This document shows, piece after piece, positions 16,512 through 25,824 of a stretch of DNA of 64,000 bases (its first letter is position 1; each line of letters opens with the position of its first letter). The notes under the pieces are model-generated. The model did no database searches and had not been told where the DNA came from. It saw only the letters and a list, made by a program, of their open reading frames with translations. The stretch is from NCBI RefSeq assembly GCF_014280935.1, contig NZ_JACLZI010000061.1:1-64000 (forward strand), written 5' to 3'. The stretch is from Aquibacillus kalidii (GTDB taxonomy: Bacteria; Bacillota; Bacilli; Bacillales; Amphibacillaceae). The position numbers and the translations under genes are program-made.

Positions 16512-17351
16512 TCATCCTTTTACTCCACCTGATGTTAGGCCGGCAACAAAGTATCTTTGGAAAAATATAAACAATATAATAATTGGAATAATCGTTAACA
16601 CAGAACCAGCGATTAAAATATCATAGTTATTACCATATGGAGTCAATAAGGTAGCTAAACCAATTGGTAATGTAAACATGCTATTAGATCTTAAAACTAG
16701 TAACGGCCATAAAAAGTTATTCCAACTCGCTAAACCTTGTAATATTGCCATCGCAGCCAAAGAGGGCCCCATTAACGGCAACATTATTTTGAAGAATATC
16801 CCATATTCTGTACTACCATCTATTCTTGCAGCATCCATTAGTTCTTTCGGTAACCCAAGCGCAAACTGTCTAAAAAAGAATACTGCTACAGGTGCAACAA
16901 TCAACGGTAGGATAACTGCAAAATAGGAATCTATTAAATGTGCACCTACCATTAATTGGTATAAAGGTAACATCAATATCTCAAACGGTACCATAAGAAT
17001 TAATAAAACCGATACGAAGAACAAATTTCTTCCTTTAAAATCATACATAGCCAGCGCATAACCGACCATAGAAGAGAAGAATAAAGAAAGAACAATTGTT
17101 AAAGCTGAGATCATTAAACTATTTCCGTACCAGCTCCAATACTGAGAAGCCTCATTAAAGATATATAAATAGTTATCTAGATTTAACTTACTAAAGTCAA
17201 TACTTAACGAAATACCGTCCCTCATTAAATCAGATGATGGTCTAAACGAAGAAACTAATAACCCGATTATTGGGAATAAAACAATAAACGCAATGATAAC
17301 AAAGCTTATATTCGCAACCCATTTCAAGGTTAAATCACGGTTTTTATTCAT
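16512..17351 (-). CDS. araQ: arabino-oligosaccharide ABC transporter permease AraQ
   Basis: This 279-aa MalG-type permease has six membrane helices and the EAA loop (KELMDAARIDGSTEYGIFFK) that docks the ATPase. The sequence closely follows my recollection of Bacillus subtilis AraQ: FPIIGLLVSSFRPSSDLMRD, SSMVGYALAMYDFKGRN, LPIGLATLLTPYGNNYD, and the end GLTSGGVKG. It forms the membrane channel with AraP for uptake of alpha-1,5-arabino-oligosaccharides. Its ATG directly abuts the araP stop (TAAATG) with GAGGTGAT upstream, so the genes are coupled. The ATPase (MsmX-type) is not encoded here, as is usual. Confidence 0.88.
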   Translation of the reverse strand: MNKNRDLTLKWVANISFVIIAFIVLFPIIGLLVSSFRPSSDLMRDGISLSIDFSKLNLDNYLYIFNEASQYWSWYGNSLMISALTIVLSLFFSSMVGYALAMYDFKGRNLFFVSVLLILMVPFEILMLPLYQLMVGAHLIDSYFAVILPLIVAPVAVFFFRQFALGLPKELMDAARIDGSTEYGIFFKIMLPLMGPSLAAMAILQGLASWNNFLWPLLVLRSNSMFTLPIGLATLLTPYGNNYDILIAGSVLTIIPIIILFIFFQRYFVAGLTSGGVKG

Positions 17352-18308
17352 TTATTCATCACCTCTCTTAAATGTTCCTGTTGCAATTAAATAGATAATA
17401 CTAATGACAAATATGATTAGCATTAATACTACACCGATTGCAGAGCCGAATCCCATATCATTTTGCCCAATCCCTTGTTGATAAATATAACCAACAACAG
17501 TCAAACCTATATTTCCTGGAGAACTTGTTTCCCAGAATACGAAACTTTCCTCAAACATCCGAAAACCATTAATGATGGTAATGGTACTTACAAAGATTAT
17601 AATAGGTTTCAAATGTGGAATGGTAACATATCTCATCTTCTGCAATTTACTTGCACCATCGATGTCAGCAGCTTCGTACAATTCTGACGGTATGTTTTGT
17701 AGTTGAGCAAGGAAATACAAAAGGTTAACACCAATCCAACGCCATGAAGCAAGAACAACCATTAAGAACATAGCTGACCATGCTTGATAACGCCAATCAA
17801 CTGCTTCCATTCCTAAGAAGGAAACAATTTGGTTCGCTACCGATGATTCTGTACCACTAAACATCAATCTAAAGATCATACCACCAACGATTGTCGAAGT
17901 TAACGCTGGAATAAAGAGAGATGCTCTAAAAAACGTTTTAAACTTAACATATTTAGAGTCTAATAAAATTGCTAAAACCATAGGTAATATAGTTAGGATT
18001 AATACCGTTAAAATTACATAAATAGTAGTATTCGAGAGTGCTTTATAGAAATTCGCATTAAATACTCGAGAATAGTTATCTAATCCTATAAATTTTACTT
18101 GACCTGGTAATATACTTTGAAAACTCATCATTATACCCCGAACAGCAGGATATAAAGTTAATACTAAAAAGGATATAATGAAAGGAAAAACAAAGATATA
18201 TGGAACCACTTTTTTTGAATTCAAGAACTTTAAAAATTTATTAGGCTCTTTGAAGGATGTCTTTTGCAAACTAGGTGAAGTATTCCCTTTTTGCAATTCA
18301 GAAGACAT
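17352..18308 (-). CDS. araP: arabino-oligosaccharide ABC transporter permease AraP
   Basis: This 318-aa MalF-type permease matches AraP in key stretches: MMSFQSILPGQVKFIGLDNY, AILLDSKYVKFKTFF, FIPALTSTIVGGMIFRLMF, the EAA loop ELYEAADIDGASKLQK, and MFEESFVFWETSSPGNIGLT. I place the start at ATG 18308, 7 bases after AAAGGGGG; the longer frame (to 18362) has no ribosome binding site. It follows araN after a gap containing a hairpin, as is common where the binding protein is made in excess over the permeases. Confidence 0.88.
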   Translation of the reverse strand: MSSELQKGNTSPSLQKTSFKEPNKFLKFLNSKKVVPYIFVFPFIISFLVLTLYPAVRGIMMSFQSILPGQVKFIGLDNYSRVFNANFYKALSNTTIYVILTVLILTILPMVLAILLDSKYVKFKTFFRASLFIPALTSTIVGGMIFRLMFSGTESSVANQIVSFLGMEAVDWRYQAWSAMFLMVVLASWRWIGVNLLYFLAQLQNIPSELYEAADIDGASKLQKMRYVTIPHLKPIIIFVSTITIINGFRMFEESFVFWETSSPGNIGLTVVGYIYQQGIGQNDMGFGSAIGVVLMLIIFVISIIYLIATGTFKRGDE

Positions 18309-18395
18309 GCTAAAACCCCCTTTTTTTAATAATGGAGTTACAGTAAACTGTACATAATACAAACAAAGTTATGAAACTAGGAAACTAATGATATG

Positions 18396-18435
18396 GAAAA
18401 CAAAGGAGTCGTACATATTTGTACGTACGTCCTTT
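18396..18435 (-). promoter_or_regulatory. araN-araP intergenic hairpin with AraR-like half operator
   Basis: AACAAAGGA (18396-18404) pairs with TCCTTTGTT (18427-18435). Such hairpins protect upstream binding-protein mRNA or attenuate the permeases. The loop contains ATTTGTACGTAC (18414-18425), which resembles the AraR box of B. subtilis in its left half. Confidence 0.55.
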
Positions 18436-18450
18436 GTTCTCCTTCATGTA

Positions 18451-19794
18451 TTATTTTTTCATTTGGTCTCGTACTACGTCTGCCGCTTGCTTAAGTGCTT
18501 CTTCTGGTGATTGTGATTGGTTTCTTATTGTGGTTTGTGTAACATTTGTGTGGTATTCGCTAATAATATCTGGTGTATTTTCTGTGAAGTTTAATGGATT
18601 GATGTCATCCTTGATCTCAAGTAGCATATCAAAGATTCCTTCGCCAAAGTAATCGTAGTATTTGTTATCTGCACGCACTTCTTCGCTTTCCCATGTATCC
18701 CAACGTGGAGGATCAAAACCAAGTTCTGTCCAAAGCTTAATGTTTCCTTCTTCTGACAACTTAGCATAAGCTAAAAATTCTTTCGCAAGTTCTGTGTTTT
18801 CACTTTGATTTGTAACAACCGTACCAGTACCACCCATACCAGCAGAACGTTTTCCGCCTTCTTCCCATGCAGGCATCGGACGAATAGCTATCTTACCTTT
18901 TAAATCTGGCATGTTGTCTAGGAATCTACCCATATACCAAAGTGGAGCTAAAATGGAAGCAGACTTTCCTTCAGAATAATAGCCATAAAATTCTTCTGAT
19001 TGATTCATTCCACCTGGAGTTATCTCAGCAATTTTTTCTTTATAGATAAGATCCTCTAAAAACTGAAGTGTTTTGATGTTTGTTTCGTTATCTAAAATAA
19101 CATCTCCATTTTCATCAAAAGCATCAGAACCTTGTTGTGAGATCATTGGCCACATGTCCATTAACCAATCGTCTGTCCCAACGTTCCACATAACTGCATC
19201 TGTATTTTCTGTAACCTTTTTACCAGCTTCTACAAAGTCATCCCAAGTTTTAATAGAATCGATATCTACTCCAGCTTGATCCATAATTTCTGTATTATAG
19301 TACATTACTGTTGCACCTACGTGCGTTGGAAGACCATAATAATTCCCATCTTTTGCATAGTTTTCAAACCTTGACGTTACAGCCTTGTCTAACACTGGCT
19401 CTACATATTCATTCATAGGCTCTAGTTGGACTTCACCTTGCAAGAAGTTAGCAAATTGTCCAATTTCAATATCTGCCATATCTGGTGCACCCTGTCCTGA
19501 TTGAACTGCAAGTAGCAAATTGTTGTGCATTTGCTCAAACGGATATGTTTCGGCATTTAATTTAATCGGGCGATCTGGGTTCTCTTCATTCCAGCGCTCA
19601 GCAGCATCTGTGTACAAATCCATGTGTTGACCAACAAATGTCCATAATGTTAACTCTGTTGCACCTTCAATATCATCACCTACAACTGCTGTTTCGTCAG
19701 CTTCGGTTCCTGCTTCTTCACTATCTCCGCCACATGCAGCAAGTACAATAGCCAAGAAACCAAAAAGTAAAACAAGTAAACTTTTCTTCATCAT
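18451..19794 (-). CDS. araN: arabino-oligosaccharide-binding lipoprotein AraN
   Basis: This 447-aa family 1 extracellular solute-binding protein has a lipoprotein signal (LAIVLAACGG; lipid on Cys20), an acidic linker, then the sugar-binding fold starting ELTLWTFVGQHMDLYTDAAE. Placement first in an operon with AraP/AraQ orthologues and next to araR supports the AraN assignment and a role in capturing arabino-oligosaccharides outside the membrane. A CcpA-type cre box lies just upstream of its ribosome binding site (GGGGG). Substrate is inferred from context. Confidence 0.82.
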   Translation of the reverse strand: MMKKSLLVLLFGFLAIVLAACGGDSEEAGTEADETAVVGDDIEGATELTLWTFVGQHMDLYTDAAERWNEENPDRPIKLNAETYPFEQMHNNLLLAVQSGQGAPDMADIEIGQFANFLQGEVQLEPMNEYVEPVLDKAVTSRFENYAKDGNYYGLPTHVGATVMYYNTEIMDQAGVDIDSIKTWDDFVEAGKKVTENTDAVMWNVGTDDWLMDMWPMISQQGSDAFDENGDVILDNETNIKTLQFLEDLIYKEKIAEITPGGMNQSEEFYGYYSEGKSASILAPLWYMGRFLDNMPDLKGKIAIRPMPAWEEGGKRSAGMGGTGTVVTNQSENTELAKEFLAYAKLSEEGNIKLWTELGFDPPRWDTWESEEVRADNKYYDYFGEGIFDMLLEIKDDINPLNFTENTPDIISEYHTNVTQTTIRNQSQSPEEALKQAADVVRDQMKK

Positions 19795-20229
19795 TCAATA
19801 CCCCCTATTTTTTTTAGCGCTTACAAAAAGGTTCTTTACACTTGCAAACATTCCTTAAGGTTCTAATTAATCTAAACCCTACGAAGTATTGCAAACGCAT
19901 TCAAAAGATGATGTATAACTTTCATAAAACTTGTTCTTACATAAATCTTACCATTTATGTAAGAAACATGTCAATGAATTTAATGGGGAAAAAATAATCT
20001 TATACGTATATGTAAAATATTGTGAAACTAAAAACATTCTAACTCGCTTAGATCAACCTTCTACTCTTATTGTGATAGTCCGTACAGGGGCGATATAGAA
20101 AATTGCAATAATGTTCCTTTCATCAGTATTTTCAAAAAAATAATACGAACTCACACTTAACTTTATGCAAAGGCGCAACTGCATATACGTATAATTTACT
20201 TATAATTTATGTTTACATAATCAACATAG
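19795..20229. promoter_or_regulatory. araN upstream control region
   Basis: This 435-bp spacer contains a cre-like site at 19812-19826 (minus strand TTGTAAGCGCTAAAA, one mismatch from consensus) and two identical palindromes TATACGTATA (20001-20010 and 20184-20193), 183 bp apart. These could be operators permitting DNA looping by AraR or another factor. The araN promoter must lie here on the minus strand. Confidence 0.5.
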
Positions 20230-21357
20230 TTAAGAAATAACCTCTATTTCTTTATTATCTGTAAGCCTTCTTGTTGAGTTTCGTTCAATTAATTCTACAT
20301 CGTACAGGATAGATTCAATCTCTTTATTATGTAAGCCATTCTGCTTATCTATTAAACTAATAATCAACCTAGCAGCATCTGTTCCCATAATGCTCTTCGG
20401 GTGTTTAATTGATGTAATCTTTACTTCAGATATTTCGGTAAGAATAGAATCATCGAACCCTACAACTGATAGATCTTCCGGAATTTCAACCCCCATATTT
20501 CTGAATAAGTCAAGACACAACACTATCAGTTGATCATTATAACCAGCAACAGCGGTAGGGGGAGCTTCTTCATTAAATAATCGTTCTAAACTTTGGTAGG
20601 CCTCATCAAATTCATCCGTATTAAACGTTATAATATTTTTTGGGTTGATTGGTACTTGATACGCTCTATGTGCTTTAATATAACCTTTTAATCTTTTTTT
20701 ACCTTGAGCATCATCCGTTTTGTACAGTCCGACTATTTCCTTATGACCTAATTTTAAAAGGTGTTCTACTTGCTTATAACCACCCTGCACATCGTCTACT
20801 TCTATACTGATTGGTTCTAACTCTTCATATGTAGCATTTAGCATTAAATAAGGAATCTTTAATTTTGCTAAAGTAAGGTAATAAATTATATTAGGATTTG
20901 CGTAACCACTTCTTGTGGGTTCGACAAGTACACCTTGGTAATTTCCAGTTATGATAGTTTCTAGGATTCTTTTTTCTTGTTCATGGTTATTGTTCGTATT
21001 AAATATACTTACATGATAACCCTTTTCACTTAAATAGGATTCTGCACCACGGATTAAGCTGGGGAAAATATATTCTGAAATGTAGGTAGTGATGATGGCA
21101 ATGCTTTTATGTGGTGGTCTTAGAAGTTGTTTATTTTGCTGTGCATCTCTATCAGCACAAAATGTTCCTGAACCTTGTTCTCGGTATAACCATCCCTCAC
21201 TTACTAATTCTCCTATTGCAAGCCTAACAGTATGGCGAGTTACTCCAAATTGATCCATCATTTCACTTTCTGAGCTTATTTTCTGATGAGGTACAATTGC
21301 CCCTTCTAAAATTTTAGACTTGATCGCATGTTTAATAATCTTATATTTTGTTTTCAC
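20230..21357 (-). CDS. araR: arabinose-responsive repressor AraR (GntR-LacI chimera)
   Basis: This 375-aa regulator has an N-terminal GntR winged helix (QKISSESEMMDQFGVTRHTV, residues about 24-45) fused to a LacI/GalR-type sugar-binding domain. The stretches IITTYISEYIFPSLIRGAES, GVLVEPTRSG and SIKHPKSIMG match AraR strongly. It should repress arabinose-utilisation genes until L-arabinose binds. The start is GTG 21357 with AGAGGTG five bases upstream; the overlapping ATG is out of frame. It is convergent in orientation with araNPQ (same strand, upstream) and has a candidate autoregulatory operator at 21464. Confidence 0.9.
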   Translation of the reverse strand: MKTKYKIIKHAIKSKILEGAIVPHQKISSESEMMDQFGVTRHTVRLAIGELVSEGWLYREQGSGTFCADRDAQQNKQLLRPPHKSIAIITTYISEYIFPSLIRGAESYLSEKGYHVSIFNTNNNHEQEKRILETIITGNYQGVLVEPTRSGYANPNIIYYLTLAKLKIPYLMLNATYEELEPISIEVDDVQGGYKQVEHLLKLGHKEIVGLYKTDDAQGKKRLKGYIKAHRAYQVPINPKNIITFNTDEFDEAYQSLERLFNEEAPPTAVAGYNDQLIVLCLDLFRNMGVEIPEDLSVVGFDDSILTEISEVKITSIKHPKSIMGTDAARLIISLIDKQNGLHNKEIESILYDVELIERNSTRRLTDNKEIEVIS

Positions 21358-21463
21358 ATAAACACCTCTTTGCTATAAACGTCTATACAAAAAAATAGCG
21401 GTTTCGATTATTTATCCTTATGGTAACTTTTTTAATTTATTGATAACTATTCCATTATGGTTT

Positions 21464-21480
21464 AAGTTGTACGTACTATT
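21464..21480. promoter_or_regulatory. candidate AraR operator upstream of araR
   Basis: AAGTTGTACGTACTATT contains TTGTACGTAC, the core of B. subtilis AraR boxes. It lies about 110 bp upstream of the araR start, suiting autorepression. Confidence 0.5.
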
Positions 21481-21697
21481 ATAATGAAGGGTGGTGTGTT
21501 TTACAATTTTTAATAGATCCTTCCAAAGTAATGGTTGATACAATCTCCAGAATATAGTCGGAATAGATGGAGGAATGTTTTAGAAAGGGAATATTTAGAT
21601 CTAAGCCATTGACAGGTGTCAGATACTTTCCGATTGTTGTAAGGCTTAATTAAGAATATAATAGAATAATACTTTACATAAAAAGAGGGGAAATGAA

Positions 21698-23377
21698 ATG
21701 CCTTTATTAGATTCTTTAGATCCTTCATTATCAAGTTTAGAAAAGAAACCTGAACGTAATTTCGTACGTATAATCTCATCCACAATGATAGTACTAAATA
21801 TCCTTTCCATTATATCTAGTATTCTATTTTTATTCGACTTACAAATGGCAAGCTTCCTGAATGTGTTTGGGGTGGTACTGCTTCTAACCTTTATAGGAAA
21901 TATCGTAGTTGCTGCATTACCTAGTAACAAGCAGACCTTGGATCAAGGGTATCTATTGTTTGCGATTTTGGCTATGTTTTTGTTGCCGGTTATAAATACG
22001 GTTGCCTCAAACAATCCTTTTAACCAAGATTCTACTAGCTGGTTATCAAGTACAATCCTTTTTTTGTTGCTTGGATTTGGAACGGTTGTGGCTTGGACGA
22101 AACGAACCGGGTCTAATTCTGTGTTTGTAGGGTCGCCTAGCTTGGAAAAACAATCGAGGAAAGCAGTAATAGGATTGGTTTTATTGGGATTATGTCTGTT
22201 GATTGGTCTGTTTTCAGCTTATCAACTCTTAGTAGGAAAGACGGGTGGAGCAATTGAAATGTTCTTCCCGGGCTATGCGTTATTCTTTAGCATTAGTACA
22301 CTAGCAATCACTGCTTTATTAATAAAAAGAAAGCGGACAAAGGTTAGAGTCTCACTAGCTATTGTAGGAATAGTGATAGCTTTAGTATTTAGTGGCCCGG
22401 TTGTTGCCACGTTGTTTGCTTTAAATGAAGCAGAGCATGAATTCACGGAGGTGTTTGGCAAGAATTGGGGAGAGAGTATTCCGGACGATGCAAGTTCTTA
22501 CTTTTTAAACACACCTTTTTCACTGCCGAATTATTTCTTTGGAACAGGAACAGAGGATTTTACTTTTAAGGAAGACATTCTGTTTTATGAAGGGAAGGAA
22601 GGTGTAGATAAGAATATTAAGCTATACTTTGATGCCTATCTACCACCTGGAAATGGCGAGGCTCTCCCGGGTAATCGATCCGTGTTAATTCGAATACATG
22701 GTGGTGGTTGGACCATTGGGGATAAAGGGGCAGGGAACAATGCAGAGGTAAATAAGTATTTTGCTAGCCAGGGCTATGTTGTTTTTGATGTCCAGTACGG
22801 GTTAAGTAGTGAGGAGAAGTTTGTCGACTTCGCACCAGTGCCTGAAAATATTGTTGCGGACTTTACGATTGACGATATGGTCCGACATATTGGGATTTTT
22901 ACCGATTACTTGGTTAAAAATAATAATGAGTTTAAAGGGGATTTGGATACAGTATTTGTATCAGGAGCGTCAGCTGGAGGGCAGCTCGCTAATGCAGTGG
23001 GTCTTGGATTAGCCAGTGGTCAGTATACAGACATGTTGAATCCGGCGTTAAAGGTTAAGGGGATTATCCCAATATATCCGGCAAATGGATTGGCGAGACA
23101 TGTTGGTATTGATGGTTCAGACGAACTAGTCGATCCTGCGTTACTGGTGACGGAGGATAGTCCTCCTGCGCTAATCTTTCAGGGTACGAAGGATGGTGTA
23201 GTGGATCCTTCCATTGCAAAAGAGTTCGATAAAATGTATCGTAGCCAAAATAATGATGGTTCAGCTTTAATTATGATGCCATTCGCGGGTCACAATGGTG
23301 ACTTTTATTTCTCCAGCTATTATAATCAAGTTTTTATGTATTATATGGAACGGTTTATGTATTTGAATCAGAGATAA
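21698..23377 (+). CDS. polytopic membrane protein with alpha/beta hydrolase (HSL/BD-FAE-like) domain
   Basis: This 559-aa protein has about six N-terminal membrane helices (residues 25-255) followed by an external or cytoplasmic hydrolase domain of the hormone-sensitive-lipase/feruloyl-esterase-like type. HGGGW near 335 forms the oxyanion hole; GASAGG near 423 carries the nucleophilic Ser. D near 496 (GTKDGVVD) and H near 531 (FAGHNGD) complete the triad. The ATG at 21698 follows AGAGGGG. The fusion of a multi-pass membrane half to an esterase suggests action on a membrane-bound or freshly exported ester. Substrate is unknown. It is not coupled to neighbours. Confidence 0.8.
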   Translation: MPLLDSLDPSLSSLEKKPERNFVRIISSTMIVLNILSIISSILFLFDLQMASFLNVFGVVLLLTFIGNIVVAALPSNKQTLDQGYLLFAILAMFLLPVINTVASNNPFNQDSTSWLSSTILFLLLGFGTVVAWTKRTGSNSVFVGSPSLEKQSRKAVIGLVLLGLCLLIGLFSAYQLLVGKTGGAIEMFFPGYALFFSISTLAITALLIKRKRTKVRVSLAIVGIVIALVFSGPVVATLFALNEAEHEFTEVFGKNWGESIPDDASSYFLNTPFSLPNYFFGTGTEDFTFKEDILFYEGKEGVDKNIKLYFDAYLPPGNGEALPGNRSVLIRIHGGGWTIGDKGAGNNAEVNKYFASQGYVVFDVQYGLSSEEKFVDFAPVPENIVADFTIDDMVRHIGIFTDYLVKNNNEFKGDLDTVFVSGASAGGQLANAVGLGLASGQYTDMLNPALKVKGIIPIYPANGLARHVGIDGSDELVDPALLVTEDSPPALIFQGTKDGVVDPSIAKEFDKMYRSQNNDGSALIMMPFAGHNGDFYFSSYYNQVFMYYMERFMYLNQR

Positions 23378-23382
23378 GAGGT

Positions 23383-23403
23383 AGGTGGGACGCTGTCGAA
23401 AGA
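23383..23403 (+). repeat. degenerate family-1 repeat
   Basis: ggtgggacgctgtcgaaaga lies a few bases after the hydrolase stop, matching the CTGTCGAAAGA core of the family. The following 80 bases carry a short frame ending FTTSSEIAMLVADDDLDRE that may be gene debris. Confidence 0.45.
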
Positions 23404-23517
23404 GAATAATTTCGGCATACAAGGATTCACCACAAGTAGCGAGATTGCAATGCTAGTTGCAGATGACGACTTGGATCGAGAATAACCTATAAGGGGCTAG
23501 AAGCCTAATGTGAGAAA

Positions 23518-23558
23518 ATAAGTGAGAATGCCTTCGGAATGAAGGCACTCTCACTTAT
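23518..23558. terminator. shared bidirectional hairpin
   Basis: ATAAGTGAGAATGCCTTC pairs with GAAGGCACTCTCACTTAT around a 5-base loop, between two convergent genes. Confidence 0.8.
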
Positions 23559-23618
23559 CCATTTAATTGCTTACTTTAAATGAATAGAAATAACCAGCTT
23601 TTGAGGGGCGCTGATCCC

Positions 23619-24098
23619 CTATAAATTCACCAACGATGAAACAAGTCCCTCTGCCACTACAGATAATGTTGCCATTACGATTGCAACCGAACTAACTCCT
23701 AAATTTGTCCAAATAAATACCTGTCTTTTTGAGACACCGAGAGTCGATATCGTACCAGCCCCAACCTGACTACTAATCAAAATAGATGATAGAAAACATA
23801 CGCCGGTCGCTCCAAAACGATCGAAAGTTTTCTTTACTCGTGTGTTCATTTTCTTTGGTGGTTTATTTTGCTTTCGAAATTTATGATATATTGTGTTAAA
23901 GAGTTTATTCATTTCACCTCCGAACAACACGATAATAAGGACACTCGTTGCATTGCCAAGAATGGCTATGATTAACGCTACGATAGGCGGGAAGTTGAAA
24001 ACAATGATAGCCGTCGGAACCGTGATAAATACTTCAAGAAATGGAACCATACTCACAAAAAATACAAACAGACATTGAAGGAAGAGATCCATATACAT
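23619..24098 (-). CDS. putative small multidrug export protein (COG2426 type)
   Basis: This 159-aa membrane protein has four or so helices and family features of the small multidrug-export group: an N-terminal PFLEVFITVPTAIIVFNF segment, a GNATSV turn, a basic cytoplasmic loop (KFRKQNKPPKKMNTRVKK), and SSQVGAGTISTLG. Function in this family is poorly tested. It is divergent from a TetR regulator with shared operator-like repeats, which suggests an inducible transporter. Either ATG (24098 or 24092) is possible because GAAAGGCAGG lies just upstream. Confidence 0.75.
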   Translation of the reverse strand: MYMDLFLQCLFVFFVSMVPFLEVFITVPTAIIVFNFPPIVALIIAILGNATSVLIIVLFGGEMNKLFNTIYHKFRKQNKPPKKMNTRVKKTFDRFGATGVCFLSSILISSQVGAGTISTLGVSKRQVFIWTNLGVSSVAIVMATLSVVAEGLVSSLVNL

Positions 24099-24114
24099 AC
24101 CTGCCTTTCTTTAA

Positions 24115-24161
24115 TTAAGTCAACTGACCTAAAAACATTATAATACAACTGACTTAAAAAC
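24115..24161. promoter_or_regulatory. operator region between export gene and TetR regulator
   Basis: There is a near-palindrome TTAAGTCAACTGACCTAA (24115-24132) and two 16-base direct repeats CAACTGACYTAAAAAC (24121-24136 and 24146-24161). The site lies between the divergent starts, where a TetR dimer would control both genes. Confidence 0.6.
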
Positions 24162-24179
24162 TCAAAGGAGTTCGTGACT

Positions 24180-24776
24180 ATGCCAAAGAAAATAGATCAT
24201 GCAGAAAGAAAAGATCACATTGTAGAAGCGATGTTTCGTATTATTCATCAATCAGGTTTCGAAAAAGCTACATTACGCGAAATTGCTAAAGAAGCGGGAT
24301 TATCCTTGGGCTCGGTTCAATATTTTTTTCCGAAGCAAAAAGACATTTATATGTTTGCGATGGACGTTATCTATCAAAGATTTGAAGAAAGAATTCAGAA
24401 GGTTATCCAGGTAGATCAAGGGGTTTTTGAAAACGCCGTTCGTCTGATTAAGCAGATTGTTCAAGCAAGTACAGAAGAAGAGAGATTGGAAAATGATATA
24501 TGGATGAAATTTTCCATAATGGCAACGATGAATCCGGAATACAGTGAGACAAAGGACAAATCTCGAGAGGTAAACCGTAATTTTGCTGAGGATGTATTAA
24601 GGACGCTTTATGAAAATGGTTTTTTGAAAGAACCGATAAATATAGAGGACAGTGCAAATTCATTAACTATATTCATCCATGGCTTAGTATTTGAATCTGT
24701 CATTTATGGAGACTTGCGCAACGATGAGGGTATTGAAAAAGAAATTAGGAATTATTTGCGGAGAATTTGTAATTAA
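24180..24776 (+). CDS. TetR/AcrR family transcriptional regulator
   Basis: This 198-aa regulator has an N-terminal helix-turn-helix (FEKATLREIAKEAGLSLGSV then QYFFPKQKDIY, residues about 26-60) and an all-helical ligand domain. TetR proteins repress neighbouring transporters until a ligand binds. I place the start at ATG 24180, nine bases after AAAGGAG; the GTG at 24174 would be only three bases away. It is divergent from the small export gene, with repeated operator-like sequences between them. A family-2 repeat follows the stop. Confidence 0.88.
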   Translation: MPKKIDHAERKDHIVEAMFRIIHQSGFEKATLREIAKEAGLSLGSVQYFFPKQKDIYMFAMDVIYQRFEERIQKVIQVDQGVFENAVRLIKQIVQASTEEERLENDIWMKFSIMATMNPEYSETKDKSREVNRNFAEDVLRTLYENGFLKEPINIEDSANSLTIFIHGLVFESVIYGDLRNDEGIEKEIRNYLRRICN

Positions 24777-24794
24777 TATACCTGAAACTTCCAT

Positions 24795-24895
24795 CGGTGC
24801 CTGTCACCACCCGGAATTTGTCAAACTTTGTCGTTGTGATTTAAATAACCCGGTAGACGCTTTTGTTAAGTTTAAGCGTCTACCGGGTTCTCTTA
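24795..24895. repeat. dispersed repeat family 2 with long hairpin
   Basis: The repeat starts with the palindromic GGTGCCTGTCACCACCC and ends with a perfect 16-bp hairpin (AACCCGGTAGACGCTT 24847-24862 with 24874-24889). About 100 bp of this composite recur at 50366-50465. The hairpin probably terminates the DoxX gene and the TetR gene as well. Confidence 0.8.
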
Positions 24896-24901
24896 TCTTT
24901 G

Positions 24902-25423
24902 TTATGCTTCTACAGGTTTAGTTATTTCTTCTTTGTTAAATTTTCTAGTAATAAAACCTTTAAGGTAAGGCATTGCATATCTGTCTAGCCCGAATCTTCC
25001 AGCATTTGCTCCTGCTATAAGTACGAATGTAGCAAGTAAGATCATTTGACCGTTCGTGCTAACTGTACCACTGAATAAGAAGCTAAAGTTCATTACCATT
25101 CCCATTAACGTAGCAAAGTTTGTGAATAAGCCGAGAATTAAAGCAATACCTACTAGAACCTCTCCCCACATGACTAGGAAAGTAAATAAACCAGCGTTTG
25201 GTAATGCCACATGTTCTAAGAATGTTGCCCACCAACCTTGAACGGCAGGATGATCGCCACCAGCTTGTGCAATTGCACCTTGTAAAAATCCACTAGCATC
25301 GAAGCCACCACCTGTAACCTTTCCATATCCAGCATGTAAAAATTGATAACCTAAATATATTCGAAGGACTGCCAATACGCCACTAACCACTTTGTTGTTT
25401 CTTAATAATTCTAACATGTTCAT
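24902..25423 (-). CDS. DoxX family membrane protein
   Basis: This 173-aa protein has four membrane helices and a DoxX layout: an N-terminal helix with VLRIYLGYQFLHAGYGKVTG, then LFTFLVMWGEVLVGIALILG and a C-terminal GRFGLDRYAMPYL segment. DoxX-like proteins (for example CatD, MhqP) are linked to quinone and thiol stress in Bacillus, but their reaction is not defined. ATG 25423 follows AAGGAG. It sits between the two halves of a sequence that is contiguous at 50366-50580, so the gene may have been lost from, or gained into, one of two related spacers. Confidence 0.85.
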   Translation of the reverse strand: MNMLELLRNNKVVSGVLAVLRIYLGYQFLHAGYGKVTGGGFDASGFLQGAIAQAGGDHPAVQGWWATFLEHVALPNAGLFTFLVMWGEVLVGIALILGLFTNFATLMGMVMNFSFLFSGTVSTNGQMILLATFVLIAGANAGRFGLDRYAMPYLKGFITRKFNKEEITKPVEA

Positions 25424-25691
25424 ACACTCCTTATAATTTTTATAATGTTCATAATTTCACAAATAGTGATGCAAGATATCTTGTTTTCTTTCTATGTTTA
25501 GATAATAACATGTTTAAAATGTATGTAAAATACATTTGTTCAGTAATTCACATAATCGCAACAGAACTGTGAACAAAATGTGAAATTGCATTTAGTTTAT
25601 TGACATTGGGTACTAGTTATTAATTAGGTACTAAAGTTAAGGTATAAGATTTGTTAAAAAATAAAGAGAGCTAGTTATAGGAACTAATAAT

Positions 25692-25720
25692 AGGAGGGGA
25701 GACCCCTGTCGAAAGACATA
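25692..25720 (+). repeat. family-1 repeat copy
   Basis: aggaggggagacccctgtcg followed by aaagacata. It includes the palindromic GGGGAGACCCC and the common CTGTCGAAAGACA core. Confidence 0.7.
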
Positions 25721-25790
25721 ATGGCTATTTTGTGTACTTGGGGAGGGTGTTATCTACTAATTTTCTATCTTCTATTCTATTCTTAAAACA

Positions 25791-25824
25791 AAACCCACAC
25801 AGTGATTATTAACTGTGTGGGTTT
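25791..25824 (-). terminator. terminator of the M6 protease gene
   Basis: AAACCCACACAGT pairs perfectly with ACTGTGTGGGTTT. On the minus strand it is followed by TTTTGTTTT. Confidence 0.9.
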
